This document shows, piece by piece, positions 35,937 to 45,074 of a stretch of DNA of 64,000 nt (positions within the stretch are counted from its first letter, which is position 1; the number at the start of each line of letters is the position of its first letter). The notes under the pieces are model-generated. The model saw only the letters and a program-made list of their open reading frames with translations, did not search any database and had not been told where the DNA came from. Made by a program: the position numbers and the translations under genes. Source of the stretch: Bryobacterales bacterium (GTDB taxonomy: Bacteria > Acidobacteriota > Terriglobia > Bryobacterales > UBA6623); the NCBI GenBank assembly GCA_026713545.1, contig JAPOOG010000045.1, positions 1-64,000 on the forward strand, written 5' to 3'.

Positions 35937-37856
35937 TCAGGCGCCGTTTGCTCCCATCCGCGATTCGGCCCGCTTTTCGGCGTCAGACGCGCCGCCGGAC
36001 TGTCCACTCCGGTCACGCGGGAAGCGCAACCGAAACGTTGTGCCCTCATTTTGTTTGCTAGTGAAGTCGATTGTACCACTGTGCAGTTGCACGACCCGAA
36101 AGGTCATGGCGAGCCCGATACCGGTGCCCTTGCCCTTTGTCGAGAAGTACAGGTTGTAGATCTTCTCTTGTAACTCCACAGGGATGCCTGTGCCTTCATC
36201 CTGCACCTTGAGCAGCCACATGCCGGCTGATTCTTCGACGGAGATGGTCAGCTTTCCACCGTTCGTCATCGCTTCCACACCGTTGACGACGACGTTGAGG
36301 ATGGCCTGCATGAGCAGGTCACGATCGCCCTGCATCCGAGCGCTCTCGACTTTCTTGTCGACGACGACTTCTACCGGCTGACCGGCAGCTTCGGTGCGAA
36401 CGAGTGTTGCGACCTCGGACGCGGTCTCGACCAGATCGATCACAGCCATGTTCAACTCGACGGGACGCGTGAAATCCAGGAAGCTTTTGACGACGCGGTC
36501 CAGGCGTGTGATCTCTCGTGAGATTACTCTCAGCTCGGTTTCTGCTTGCGAGTCGCTGTCTTGCAACTTGTTCTTGAGCACTTCAAGATGCAGCACGATC
36601 GAGTTGAGGGGATTCTTGATTTCATGGGCGGCCCCGCTCGTAAGCCGGCTGATGGCGGCCAAGCGCGTCGAGATATCAAGCTGCGACTCGATTTGGCGTC
36701 TTGGCGCAGCCTCGCGGATGGTCACCAGGGTCCCGGCGCGCTCACGGCTCGGAAAGTCCTCCACAACTTCGACCGTCAGCAACACTTCGACTGTCGAACC
36801 GTCGGGTCGCTCCAGCACGAGTGGGCGGTCGCGCACTTCCCGCTGCACGTGGACCGCGCCTTGAACGATGGCCCCCATCTCCGTCGAGGAAGGGAAGACG
36901 TCATGGAGATGCTTGCCCATGACTTCCCAGCGCCCCCGGCTCAGCAGCCGCTCCGCTCCGCGGCCCGCCAGCGCAAGGCGATCGTTGCGTCCGAACAGCA
37001 AAACCGCCTCTTCCATCCGATCCATCAGTTGATCGAGGTTCGACCGCAGTTCCGCGACATCGGCCTGCGCGCCGTGGAACTGCTTGCCGAGTAGACTGAG
37101 CTTCGATTCGACGACCGCTTCTTCCCGCGAGACGCTCCGTGACTCCTCACGACCTGTCTCGCCGCGGGCGATGCGGTCGATAACCTCTCCGATGCGTGCG
37201 AGCGGCTTGAATGCCCACCTCGAGGCAATGGCGGCAACCACAACGGAGATCAGCAGAGCGATCGCTGAAACGAGTCCGAGGTTGATGATTTGCGGAAGCA
37301 CTTCGTTCCGGAGAAGAACAGTCGACACGATCACGTGGACCGCGAGGATGGGGTCGTCTTGCCCTTGCAAGCCGAGTTTCCGTGTCACGCGGTAGTCTCT
37401 GTTCGGCGACACGATCTCGTTGACCCGGTCTGTCAAGGTTCTCGACGTGAACTGAGTCAGCTCGGGAGGCAGGTCCAGCTTTTGACCCTGACGCGACGGC
37501 AGCGAAGCTGCGAGGATGCGGTGGTCTTCGCCGGTGATGACGATCTCGACGATGTAGCGCGCGCCGCCCGTCATCCGCTGCAGAAACAGAGCAAGATCAG
37601 CGTCGAGTTCGACGATCTGAGTCCAGACACGCTTCATCTCGTCGAGCGTCTGCGGTTGCGGTATCCGGCGCGATGCCTTTTCGTTGACGAGCGGGATGAG
37701 AAAGCTTTCGACGACCTCCGCATTGCTCGTGGCGAGATACAGGGCGTCGTTCAGCCGCGTTTCAATCGCGTCTCGGACGTTGATGACTGAGAGTACGCCG
37801 ACAACGACGGCTACGAGCAGAATGATGAACGTTCGAAGACGCGCTCGAAGAGACAT
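35937..37856 (-). CDS. membrane-bound sensor histidine kinase (NtrB-like)
   Basis: A 639-residue sensor: TM helix at ~8-28, an extracytoplasmic region to ~195, second TM helix (~195-220), HAMP-like segment (~220-270), a PAS domain (~275-390), then HisKA with the phospho-acceptor AAHEIKNPLNS (His411) and HATPase (NVVNGVEA, DEGTGIP, GKGTGIGLA). The HEIKNPL box matches kinases paired with sigma-54 regulators. Partner gene lies directly upstream (240 bases, repeat B between). Signal unknown. Confidence 0.93.
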   Translation of the reverse strand: MSLRARLRTFIILLVAVVVGVLSVINVRDAIETRLNDALYLATSNAEVVESFLIPLVNEKASRRIPQPQTLDEMKRVWTQIVELDADLALFLQRMTGGARYIVEIVITGEDHRILAASLPSRQGQKLDLPPELTQFTSRTLTDRVNEIVSPNRDYRVTRKLGLQGQDDPILAVHVIVSTVLLRNEVLPQIINLGLVSAIALLISVVVAAIASRWAFKPLARIGEVIDRIARGETGREESRSVSREEAVVESKLSLLGKQFHGAQADVAELRSNLDQLMDRMEEAVLLFGRNDRLALAGRGAERLLSRGRWEVMGKHLHDVFPSSTEMGAIVQGAVHVQREVRDRPLVLERPDGSTVEVLLTVEVVEDFPSRERAGTLVTIREAAPRRQIESQLDISTRLAAISRLTSGAAHEIKNPLNSIVLHLEVLKNKLQDSDSQAETELRVISREITRLDRVVKSFLDFTRPVELNMAVIDLVETASEVATLVRTEAAGQPVEVVVDKKVESARMQGDRDLLMQAILNVVVNGVEAMTNGGKLTISVEESAGMWLLKVQDEGTGIPVELQEKIYNLYFSTKGKGTGIGLAMTFRVVQLHSGTIDFTSKQNEGTTFRLRFPRDRSGQSGGASDAEKRAESRMGANGA

Positions 37857-37893
37857 TCGCGTGCTCGGCGGACCGACAGCCCGGCCCGCATTG

Positions 37894-38060
37894 TCTCACC
37901 ACTCGGCGAGATGAGAGGTTCGTAAGGACGAGGAGCGGACCGCTTGCAGCGAGAAGGTGCACGTGAGAGTACATCGGCCACGGCAAGCAAGTACAACGAA
38001 GTCATGCGAGAGTGGCCGGTTTTCCTTTCCTTCCTGACAATGGGCCACTGGCGGCTGGCC
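37894..38060 (+). repeat. dispersed repeat family B, copy 4
   Basis: Starts tctcaccactcggcgagatg and carries the block acggcaagcaagtacaacgaagtcatg, close to copies 1 and 5. It lies between the response regulator and the kinase gene and therefore may separate two cistrons that are usually adjacent. Confidence 0.7.
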
Positions 38061-38096
38061 GCTGATGTCAGGCTGTCGGACTTCCATCTTGGTGGC

Positions 38097-39515
38097 TCAG
38101 TCCCGGCCCGCTGCCTCCCGCGCCGGCTCGGAACCGTATTCCTTGAGCTTGTTGTGGAGCGTCTTGAGGCTGATCTCCAGAATGCGGGCGGCGCGCGTCT
38201 TGTTGTTGTTCGTGTGCGCGAGAGTCTTCAGAATCAGGGCCTTCTCGGCTTCCCGCACGGTTGTTCCCACTCGTAGCGGCACATCATGCGGATCGCTGGA
38301 AACGGCAGAGGCTGGTTCTTTCTCGTCCAATGCTCCGATCAAATGGACCGGCCGGATCGTTCCCTCGCCGGCCAGGATGATCGCTCGCTCCAAAATGTTG
38401 CGCAGTTCACGGACGTTGCCGGGCCAGCGATACCGCCGGAGCTTTTCGGCGACCTCGGGATGAATGTCGACGACCTTGCATTCGTGCTTCTCGTTCATCC
38501 CACGGATGAGGGCTTCGGTGATGGGCAAGACATCGTCGGAGCGTTCCCGCAGTGGCGGCAGGTGAACATGAAAGACGTTGAGTCGATAGAAAAGGTCCTG
38601 GCGCATCCCGCCTTGTTTGAGCTCGTCGGCGAGGTCCTTGTTGGTGGAAGCGATTACGCGGGTATCGACCCGCAGTTCCCGGCTGCCGCCGAGTCGACGA
38701 ACTCGTGAGTCTTCCAGAACGCGCAGCAGCTTGGCTTGCGTGCCGACAGGCATGTCACCGATCTCGTCGAGCAGCAGCGTCCCCCCGTGAGCAAGCTCGA
38801 AGCAGCCGGGACGCCGCTGCAACGCGCCCGTGAATGCGCCCTTTTCGTGGCCGAACAGTTCGCTTTCCATGAGCGTTTCAGGAAGAGCCGCGCAATTGAC
38901 GGCCACGAATGGCCCAGCTCTGCGTCGGCTGAGCTTGTGGATTGCACGCGCGACGAGCTCCTTGCCGGTGCCGCTTTCACCCGTGATCAGCACGGCGGCC
39001 GTGCTGTCCGCGATCTGCCGGACGAGCGAAAAGACCTCCTGCATGGCCTTCGAGGGGCCGACGAGATCTTCGAGAACACCGCGATAGCTCAACTCTCGTT
39101 GCAGCCGCTCCGTCTCGCTCGCGAGACGGCCCTGTGCGGCGGCCCGCGAGAGTAGGACCTTCAGGGCGTTGGCTTGAATCGGCTTTTCGAGAAACCAGAA
39201 CGCGCCGAGATCGTGAACCGTCTTGAGCGCATTCTCGATGCTGCCGAATGCGGTGAGGACGATGGACACTGGTCTGCTGCCGTCGCTCGAGAGCTTTTCC
39301 AGTAAAGCGAAGCCGTCCATGCGCGGCATGTTGAGGTCGGTGACGACGACCTGCGCCGGGAACGTCTGAAGTTTGTCGAGCGCATCCTGCCCGTCAAGCG
39401 CCGTCTCGACGGTGAAGCCCCACGAGGAGACGAGACTCGCCAGACCGTTGCGTTGATCCTCTTCGTCGTCGACGATCAACACACGAGCCGACGTGGATTC
39501 CCGAGCCTCCGCCAT
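38097..39515 (-). CDS. sigma-54-dependent response regulator (NtrC family)
   Basis: A 472-residue regulator: receiver domain (phospho-Asp60 in VVVTDLNMPRMDG), AAA+ domain with Walker A GESGTGKE, the sigma-54 contact loop ESELFGHEKGAFTGA, Walker B LLLDEIGDMP, and a C-terminal Fis-type helix-turn-helix (RAARILEISLKTLHNKLKEYG). AAGGAG precedes ATG 39515. Paired with the kinase at 35937. Target genes not visible; no clear -24/-12 promoters were found in the intergenic parts of this window. Confidence 0.96.
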   Translation of the reverse strand: MAEARESTSARVLIVDDEEDQRNGLASLVSSWGFTVETALDGQDALDKLQTFPAQVVVTDLNMPRMDGFALLEKLSSDGSRPVSIVLTAFGSIENALKTVHDLGAFWFLEKPIQANALKVLLSRAAAQGRLASETERLQRELSYRGVLEDLVGPSKAMQEVFSLVRQIADSTAAVLITGESGTGKELVARAIHKLSRRRAGPFVAVNCAALPETLMESELFGHEKGAFTGALQRRPGCFELAHGGTLLLDEIGDMPVGTQAKLLRVLEDSRVRRLGGSRELRVDTRVIASTNKDLADELKQGGMRQDLFYRLNVFHVHLPPLRERSDDVLPITEALIRGMNEKHECKVVDIHPEVAEKLRRYRWPGNVRELRNILERAIILAGEGTIRPVHLIGALDEKEPASAVSSDPHDVPLRVGTTVREAEKALILKTLAHTNNNKTRAARILEISLKTLHNKLKEYGSEPAREAAGRD

Positions 39516-39917
39516 GGCTCCTTAATTCTATCCGAAGGACTACCGCCCATCCGGCGTGGGTGCGGTTTGTTAGCCCCGGCCTTTCAATGACCTGAAAGCT
39601 CTACACACTTTCTTGAGGCATACTTCGCGGCGTGCGGCATGGGCCACCGGAGGAAGTTTGACCACTTCGTGGTGTCCGGCTTTTCACCGGGTACTTCGCC
39701 ATTCGGGAGATTCCGCGGACCCTCGCCAACAGGAGTCAGGTCATTGCCGTTCTGCTCGTCGGCGGACTGCTTGCGGACTACGATACCGCTGGGAAGTTTA
39801 CGATTCTCGGTTTTACGGGCAGCTCGGCTTGCCGGCTACATCGACCACCTTCACAAGATCAAGGAACGGCTGAAGCGCATGGCGATGTAACACGCCGCGC
39901 TACGAACGTGTTCCCCG
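39516..39917. other. gene-free stretch
   Basis: About 400 bases. A frame at 39639-39890 (83 codons) has no SD and no homology I recognise; another frame has a protein-like stretch (VIAVLLVGGLLADYDTAG). This might be an eroded gene, but nothing is firm. Confidence 0.3.
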
Positions 39918-40508
39918 TCACCGGTCGGGCTCGGCTTCTTCTTTCTTCTCCGTCGGCTCCAGATCGGATGTGTCCCAACCCTTCTCGATGTTGACGTCTG
40001 GGAGCTTCGCCTGCAGTGCCTCGATCCCTTTGTCGGTCACTTTGGTTTGCCAGACATAGAGCTTTTTGAGATTCTCCAGGCTGGCGAGCTTCTTCAACCC
40101 GGCGTCGCTGATAGCTGTCCCGTACAGGTTCAGGTACGTCAGGGTCTTGAGGCCGGCAACGACCTCGAGCCCGGCGTCCGTCACCTTTGTTCTTTCAAGA
40201 TGCAGGTACTCGATCGAGTCCATCCCTTTCAGGTGCTTCAGCCCCGCGTCGGTGACACTGGTCCCCCCGAGATGTACACGATACACTCCGGTAAGCTTCG
40301 GAAGCGGAGAAAGATGTTCGTTTTTGGCGTCTTCGCGGATCAGGTGAAAGTCGACCTCGATCCGATCATCATTCGCTGCAATCTTTCGAACGGCGCCGCC
40401 GGATTCCTCGATCGACTTTGCCGCTTGGTCGTGGGCCTCATCGGCTGACAGCATGCTGCCGCTGAAAGCGGGTATCAACAGCAGCCAGACCGCAATGATT
40501 TTGTTCAT
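39918..40508 (-). CDS. exported leucine-rich-repeat protein
   Basis: A 196-residue protein with a signal peptide (MNKIIAVWLLLIPAFSGSMLSA) and about five leucine-rich repeats of the VTDAGLKHLKGM-type (RNI/GALA-like, 24-26 residues each): SVTDAGLKHL, KVTDAGLEVV, AISDAGLKKL, KVTDKGIEAL. GGAGG precedes ATG 40508. This repeat type is frequent in Planctomycetes and Acidobacteria and probably mediates binding. No enzymatic domain; charged C-terminal tail. Confidence 0.85.
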   Translation of the reverse strand: MNKIIAVWLLLIPAFSGSMLSADEAHDQAAKSIEESGGAVRKIAANDDRIEVDFHLIREDAKNEHLSPLPKLTGVYRVHLGGTSVTDAGLKHLKGMDSIEYLHLERTKVTDAGLEVVAGLKTLTYLNLYGTAISDAGLKKLASLENLKKLYVWQTKVTDKGIEALQAKLPDVNIEKGWDTSDLEPTEKKEEAEPDR

Positions 40509-41032
40509 TGAAATCCTCCACTGAAGGAAGCCGGATGGCTTCAAGGAATTTGCCAGTGAAGAATATAGCGGGCCGCGCCCATCGATTCAAGCCCGGGCGG
40601 TAATCCAGATCCGTCCATGGTCCGTGATGCCTGCGTTCCGGCAGTGGTAGTTCCAGCGCTGTACGGTCAACATGAATAAGAAGACACTCCGCTCCCTCGC
40701 TCCCCTATCTGACGCCGCATCGGAGCGCTAGGGGGGAAATCCGCGCGATCTGTACCGGGCCTTCTCTCAAAAAAGTGCTATTTTCAATCACCGGAAGTGC
40801 GCAATTTGGGGTTGCCATTGACAGGCGGTTGTGGCTTCCGGTGAATGGCCTATGCCACGACGGGCAGAATGGCCGCGATTCGAGATGTGTGGCGTGGGCG
40901 TCTGCAGATTGCGGCAACAGGCCTCCGGCTCGGCAGGAAGGGAAAGGATTTTTGCGAGACCCGAGACACGAATCACGGCCACGAAGGCCTACCTGATCCT
41001 TGCGTGTAAGAGCGTAGGACGTAAGCTCAGCG
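40509..41032. other. gene-free stretch between two minus-strand genes
   Basis: About 520 bases. I see no gene. Around 40690-40740 there are short self-complementary segments (cgctccc...ggagcg; cccct...agggg) but no U-tract. Confidence 0.35.
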
Positions 41033-42220
41033 TTACGCGTCCTCGGGCCACATTGACAAGTCCCAGCGGGAGGCACCCATGTGATATCGCTGGTGCCACG
41101 GCAGGCCATGCGCGGCCCACTCCGGCTTTCTGGGCCCGAAGTAATACGCCGTGACAATCGTCCCATCATCGAGTTGAACGCTGGACGGATAACCGGCGTC
41201 CGTTTTGTGCCAGTCGTAGGCCGGTGTGGAGAGCAGAGTTACAGGATACGACCAGCTATCGCCACCGTTGCTGCTCATCCGAAGCACGATGCCGAACAGA
41301 CCGGGGATGCGGCTCGTGAAGGAGCACAGCAGGCGGCCGTCGGATAGTTCGAGCAGGTGAGCGTTCTCCTGGCCTTGCGGCGAGAGCAGTTTTGGTTCGG
41401 ACCAGGACCGGCCCTCGTCCTCCGATCTGAGCAGGACTTCGCCGGAACCGTGCGGAAGTACCTCGTCCATTCTGTCGACGCAGTTGGTGCGCCCCACCGC
41501 CAGCCATACGCCGTCACTGCGGCGTAGAACAAAAGTTTCGCCGATGCCAGTGGCGACCGGGCGTGGATGATCCCAGGTCCGGCCGCCATCGTCGCTGAAA
41601 TTGACAGACGAACGAGAGCGTCTCGGTTTCGTGCTGACGCCAATATAGGTCGAGCAAACGAGTCGTCCGTCGGGAAGCGGAAGGATGTCGCCATGCGGTA
41701 CCTCGCTTAGATCGGGCAAGGTACGTTGCCACGTGTGTCCCTGGTCCTTGGAAATGCAGCACTGCGTTGGCAGAAAAGGCCTCTTTTGCCCCTCGTGGTA
41801 ACCGCTGACGAGAGCGACAAGCTCGCCGGCGGCGTTCAAGCCCACAGCGTGATTCATCCGGATCGCGTTGGGCTCCTCCGGATGGTCGGTGACTTGGCTG
41901 CGGAAACTCCAGCTCACTCCACCGTCTTTGCTGATCCAAAGCTCGATATCGCTGTTACTGCCGAAACCGTGACTTGGATGGTTGTATACGGCAGCCGCAA
42001 GTTCGCCGCCGGGTAGTTTCGTGAGATTCGGCCAGAGCCCCTTGTTGTCGATGCCCACGTAGAACTCCGCCCCCGGCAGCAGTTGACAGCCGTTGAGTCC
42101 GCCAGCCGAGTAGGCCCGGCCGGCGGCGCTTGCGGATGCTGTGTTGCCGAGGAAGAGAGGAGTAGCCAACGCAGTGGGAGCATGTTGAAGCAATCGACGG
42201 CGGTTGATGCGATGGGTCAT
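41033..42220 (-). CDS. Tat-exported sialidase-type (BNR) protein
   Basis: A 395-residue propeller of the exo-alpha-sialidase-like family. ATG 42220 opens a twin-arginine leader (MTHRINRRRLLQHAP), although the frame continues upstream. Asp-boxes are visible: SKDGGVSWSF, SKDQGHTWQR, SDDGGRTWDH, SEDEGRSWSE and SSNGGDSWSY. Like its relative at 6801, it lacks a carbohydrate-binding domain. Likely removes terminal sugars or is a lectin-like propeller. A good promoter sits 42-70 bases upstream. Confidence 0.88.
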   Translation of the reverse strand: MTHRINRRRLLQHAPTALATPLFLGNTASASAAGRAYSAGGLNGCQLLPGAEFYVGIDNKGLWPNLTKLPGGELAAAVYNHPSHGFGSNSDIELWISKDGGVSWSFRSQVTDHPEEPNAIRMNHAVGLNAAGELVALVSGYHEGQKRPFLPTQCCISKDQGHTWQRTLPDLSEVPHGDILPLPDGRLVCSTYIGVSTKPRRSRSSVNFSDDGGRTWDHPRPVATGIGETFVLRRSDGVWLAVGRTNCVDRMDEVLPHGSGEVLLRSEDEGRSWSEPKLLSPQGQENAHLLELSDGRLLCSFTSRIPGLFGIVLRMSSNGGDSWSYPVTLLSTPAYDWHKTDAGYPSSVQLDDGTIVTAYYFGPRKPEWAAHGLPWHQRYHMGASRWDLSMWPEDA

Positions 42221-42640
42221 GTCGGGTACCGTTCCGTTGAGCGTGAATGCTTGGAAACACAAATATACTAGGACTTGCGGAAGCAGTGAACAACAAACGC
42301 GAATCGAGACTAACGCAGGAAGTGAGCGAAGGAGCACTCTGAAAGAGGAGAAAGTTCCCCGATCTCTTGGCTATGGATCGCCAGCGCGTTTCAAGCTGTC
42401 TCCGTTTCATGTGGGAGCTTCTGTTCCTGCTCGTAACGCCCGAAGAAGGTCAGCGTGAGCGGAATCGGCTTCTCCTCTACTTTCCAAAGGCGGAACTCGG
42501 TTGCCTAAACGTTCCAAGCATCTCCTCGTCAATGCCCCAAGGGGATGAGCTGGGTAGCTCGAAAGTTGTACCGAAATTCACGGCGCTTACGTCCCATAGA
42601 GCATCAGGACAGGTGCTCCCCCAGGAGGAGGGTTAATCAA
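42221..42640. other. intergenic region between divergent sialidase and M48 protease
   Basis: Contains the sialidase promoter (42262-42290). No coding frame is convincing; the plus-strand frame preceding the protease lacks a signal and is left out. Confidence 0.4.
42262..42290 (-). promoter_or_regulatory. promoter for the second sialidase gene
   Basis: Read on the minus strand: -35 TTCACT (42285-42290), 17-base spacer, -10 TATATT (42262-42267). The ATG is at 42220, so the leader is about 35 bases. Confidence 0.45.
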
Positions 42641-43666
42641 ATGCGCAGGTTCATCACGATTTTGCTGGTATCGCTGTTGGCTTTTCCGTCCAGCGGCTTG
42701 GCGGTCTTCGACCCTTCAAAAAACGAGAAGCACGATGTGTCGGCGATTGGTGAAAGGGACGTTGACGGCGCTGTCAACTTTTACTCGCTCGAAAAGGAGA
42801 TCGCTCTCGGCAAGCAGCTTGCCGAGGACGTCGAGCGTCACTCGAAGATCGTCGATGACCCGGTGATCAGCGAGTATGTCAATCGTGTTGCACAGAACAT
42901 TGCGCGGAATTCGGATCTCCAGGTCCCGCTTTACGTAAAGGTTGTCGATAGCGACGAAGTGAACGCCTTCGCGCTGCCCGGAGGATATTTTTTCGTCAAT
43001 ACCGGTCTGGTTCACCTGGCGGAGAGCGAAGCGGAGTTGGCCGGTGTGATGGCGCACGAGATTGCCCACATTGCGGCCCGCCACGGCACACGACAAGCTT
43101 CCAAAGGTCAGATTGCGAATCTGGCGACGATCCCATTGGTCTTCCTCGGAGGGGGCTGGGCGGCATACGGGATCAAGCAGGCGGCCAATTTCATCATTCC
43201 GGTCACCTTCCTGAAGTTCTCGCGGAACTTCGAGAAGGAAGCCGATTTACTCGGGATGCAATACCTCTGGAAGTCCGGCTACGACCCTACGGCGATGATT
43301 ACCTTCTTCGAGCGGCTCCAGTCGCAGAAAAAGAAGAAATCCGGCCGCGGTTTCTCCGCGCTGTTCCGAAGCCACCCGCTGACGGAGAAGAGGATCGAGT
43401 TGGCCCAGGAGGCGATCGATCAGATTCTGCCGGCCAGGCCCGAATATGCGCTGGGGGGCAGCGAGTTCACTCGTGTCAAGGAAGCACTGATGATCTTGAC
43501 CTCGAGCACGAGCCGCCAGGAGAAAGACCCCAACCGGCCGACGCTCAGGAGGAGCGCTCCGGACGATGAGATCCCCGTCAACGCCGAACCGATCCCTGAA
43601 AACGGGGAAGAGGACGAGCGTCCGAAGCTCGAACGGAAGCACGATGTGATGGCCGATAGCGTTTAG
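42641..43666 (+). CDS. exported M48-family metalloprotease
   Basis: A 341-residue zinc protease with a signal peptide (MRRFITILLVSLLAFPSSGLA) and the HEXXH zinc site in GVMAHEIAHIAARHG (His138/His142), plus the third ligand in FSRNFEKEADLLG. No transmembrane helices after the signal, as in BepA/YfgC-type periplasmic M48C peptidases that assist outer-membrane assembly. A strong GGAGGAGGG precedes ATG 42641; the frame opens upstream but without a signal. The C-terminal ~60 residues are charged and disordered. Confidence 0.93.
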   Translation: MRRFITILLVSLLAFPSSGLAVFDPSKNEKHDVSAIGERDVDGAVNFYSLEKEIALGKQLAEDVERHSKIVDDPVISEYVNRVAQNIARNSDLQVPLYVKVVDSDEVNAFALPGGYFFVNTGLVHLAESEAELAGVMAHEIAHIAARHGTRQASKGQIANLATIPLVFLGGGWAAYGIKQAANFIIPVTFLKFSRNFEKEADLLGMQYLWKSGYDPTAMITFFERLQSQKKKKSGRGFSALFRSHPLTEKRIELAQEAIDQILPARPEYALGGSEFTRVKEALMILTSSTSRQEKDPNRPTLRRSAPDDEIPVNAEPIPENGEEDERPKLERKHDVMADSV

Positions 43667-44083
43667 CAACTCGTGAAGCAAGTCCCATGGACGGGGCGGC
43701 GGGCTGTTGCGGTCGCTCGCCGCTGCGTTTCGGCAGCGTCCAGGCGTTGCGTCATCAGCCCAGGTCGCGGAACGCCGGTTGTGTGACTGTCACTACGGGC
43801 TGTTGGGGCTCGCAGCAGCCTTGCCTCCGGCACGTTGAACCGTGACCCTTCCGTTTCGCGCCACAGTTGATCATTGGGAGCTTCATCAGGATCGGCGCGC
43901 CCCCCGTTTTCATGGTTTCGACAGCATTTGCAGCTTTGCAATTTCGGCGTCTACCTTCGTGCCGCAGCGATAGGCGATGCGGTGCTCTACTTGTCGGGGG
44001 CACTGGCCACCCTCCAAACCAGGGTATTTCTAAAGAAGCGCCGGTCTGGAGGACGCGCTCGCATCGCCAGACGGGAATCAAAG
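43667..44083. other. gene-free stretch with one repeated segment
   Basis: About 420 bases. A minus-strand frame holds a short Cys-rich word (NCGAKRKGHGSTCRRQGC) reminiscent of small phage zinc-ribbon proteins but ends soon after and has no full domain. Positions 43763-43804 are about 75-80% identical to 46591-46633 in the same orientation. Confidence 0.3.
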
Positions 44084-44353
44084 CTACTTGCGACCGCAAT
44101 CAATGCTGTCGGGAGGCGTATTCGTGCACTGAATGCTTTCCGTCATCCCCGAGGAGATCGGCGCGCAAGCAACGTCGGTGGCCGTCCGGACTGCTTCTTC
44201 TTCCGTCGGAGCCGAAGACGTCGAGCAGTTCTGCTGTCCGTTGTAGGTGATGCACACCTCACAGGAATACTGACTCAGACCTACGGTCGAGTAGATCAGC
44301 ACACCGAGCACGACAAGCCCGAATACGAGCCCTGCCAGAGCGGGTTTCGACAT
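44084..44353 (-). CDS. small membrane-anchored Cys-rich protein
   Basis: An 89-residue protein: N-terminal hydrophobic helix (PALAGLVFGLVVLGVLIYSTVGL) followed by a small domain with five or six cysteines: YSCEVCITYNGQQNCSTSS, then DVACAPISSGMTESIQC and DSIDC. The spacing suggests disulfides outside the cytoplasm. I recall similar uncharacterised proteins in Acidobacteria and Deltaproteobacteria with the pattern CEVC-x-x-x-x-G ... C ... C-x-N-x-P-P. A perfect TATAAT (44365-44370, minus strand) is only 11 bases before the ATG, so the transcript would be almost leaderless. Function unknown. Confidence 0.7.
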   Translation of the reverse strand: MSKPALAGLVFGLVVLGVLIYSTVGLSQYSCEVCITYNGQQNCSTSSAPTEEEAVRTATDVACAPISSGMTESIQCTNTPPDSIDCGRK

Positions 44354-44411
44354 GAGAACTCGTCATTATAGAGGACGCTGTGCTCTCAGCCGATTCACCG
44401 TCTTACGATGA

Positions 44412-45074
44412 GTGATGGTGGCCCCGACCGACATACTCTTCGACTTCGATTACACCTTGGCGGACTCCTCCGATGCCGTCGTGGAGTGCGTTCGTGTGGC
44501 CTTTGAGAAGATGAAGTTGCCAACCGTGCCTGCCGATCAGGTTCGGCGCACCATCGGTCTGTCCCTTCCGGAGACGTTCCGAGTTCTGTCGGGCTTGGAC
44601 GGAACCGATCAGGTCGAGGAGTTTCGGTCCCACTTCCGAGCGAGGTCGAACGAGATCATGGTCGACTGGACACACTTCCTGCCAGACATACCGGAGACGA
44701 TCCGCGAACTTGTTCGGCGCGGGTTCAGACTCGGTATCGTCTCGACGAAGTACCGCTTCCGCATCCGGGAGACTCTCGGCCGTGATGGCCTGCTCGGCCT
44801 GTTCGAGGTCATCGTCGGCGGGGACGACGTGTCGAACTACAAGCCCGATCCCGATGGACTTCTGATTGCAGCGCGGCAACTTTCGCTGAACGTCGAGCAA
44901 CTTGTCTACGTCGGAGACAGCCTTACTGACGCAGAAACGGCCAAACGCGCCGGCATGCCTTTCGTCGGCGTCACCACGGGGTGTACAACCCGCGAAGAGT
45001 TCGCCGAGTACCAGCCACAGATCGTTCTCGAAAGGCTGATGGATCTGCTTGACTATCTGGCTTGTCGCCGTTGA
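44412..45074 (+). CDS. HAD-family phosphatase (phosphoglycolate-phosphatase-like)
   Basis: A 220-residue haloacid-dehalogenase-type hydrolase. Motif I is DFDYTLADSSD (nucleophile Asp11, Asp13), motif II Ser/Thr in GIVSTKYR, motif III Lys in NYKPDPDGL, motif IV YVGDSLTDAETAKRAG. A helical cap lies at residues 18-90. Closest in type to phosphoglycolate or pyrophosphatase PpaX-like HADs. Start GTG 44412 or ATG 44415; divergent from the small Cys-rich gene. Confidence 0.9.
   Translation: MMVAPTDILFDFDYTLADSSDAVVECVRVAFEKMKLPTVPADQVRRTIGLSLPETFRVLSGLDGTDQVEEFRSHFRARSNEIMVDWTHFLPDIPETIRELVRRGFRLGIVSTKYRFRIRETLGRDGLLGLFEVIVGGDDVSNYKPDPDGLLIAARQLSLNVEQLVYVGDSLTDAETAKRAGMPFVGVTTGCTTREEFAEYQPQIVLERLMDLLDYLACRR

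Noticed and set aside
39639-39890. 83-codon plus-strand frame
   Set aside because: No SD, no homology, composition unlike neighbours; perhaps an eroded gene but not callable.
43755-44099. Minus-strand frame containing NCGAKRKGHGSTCRR
   Set aside because: Looks like the start of a small phage-type Cys motif but ends without the rest of such a domain and has no start signal.
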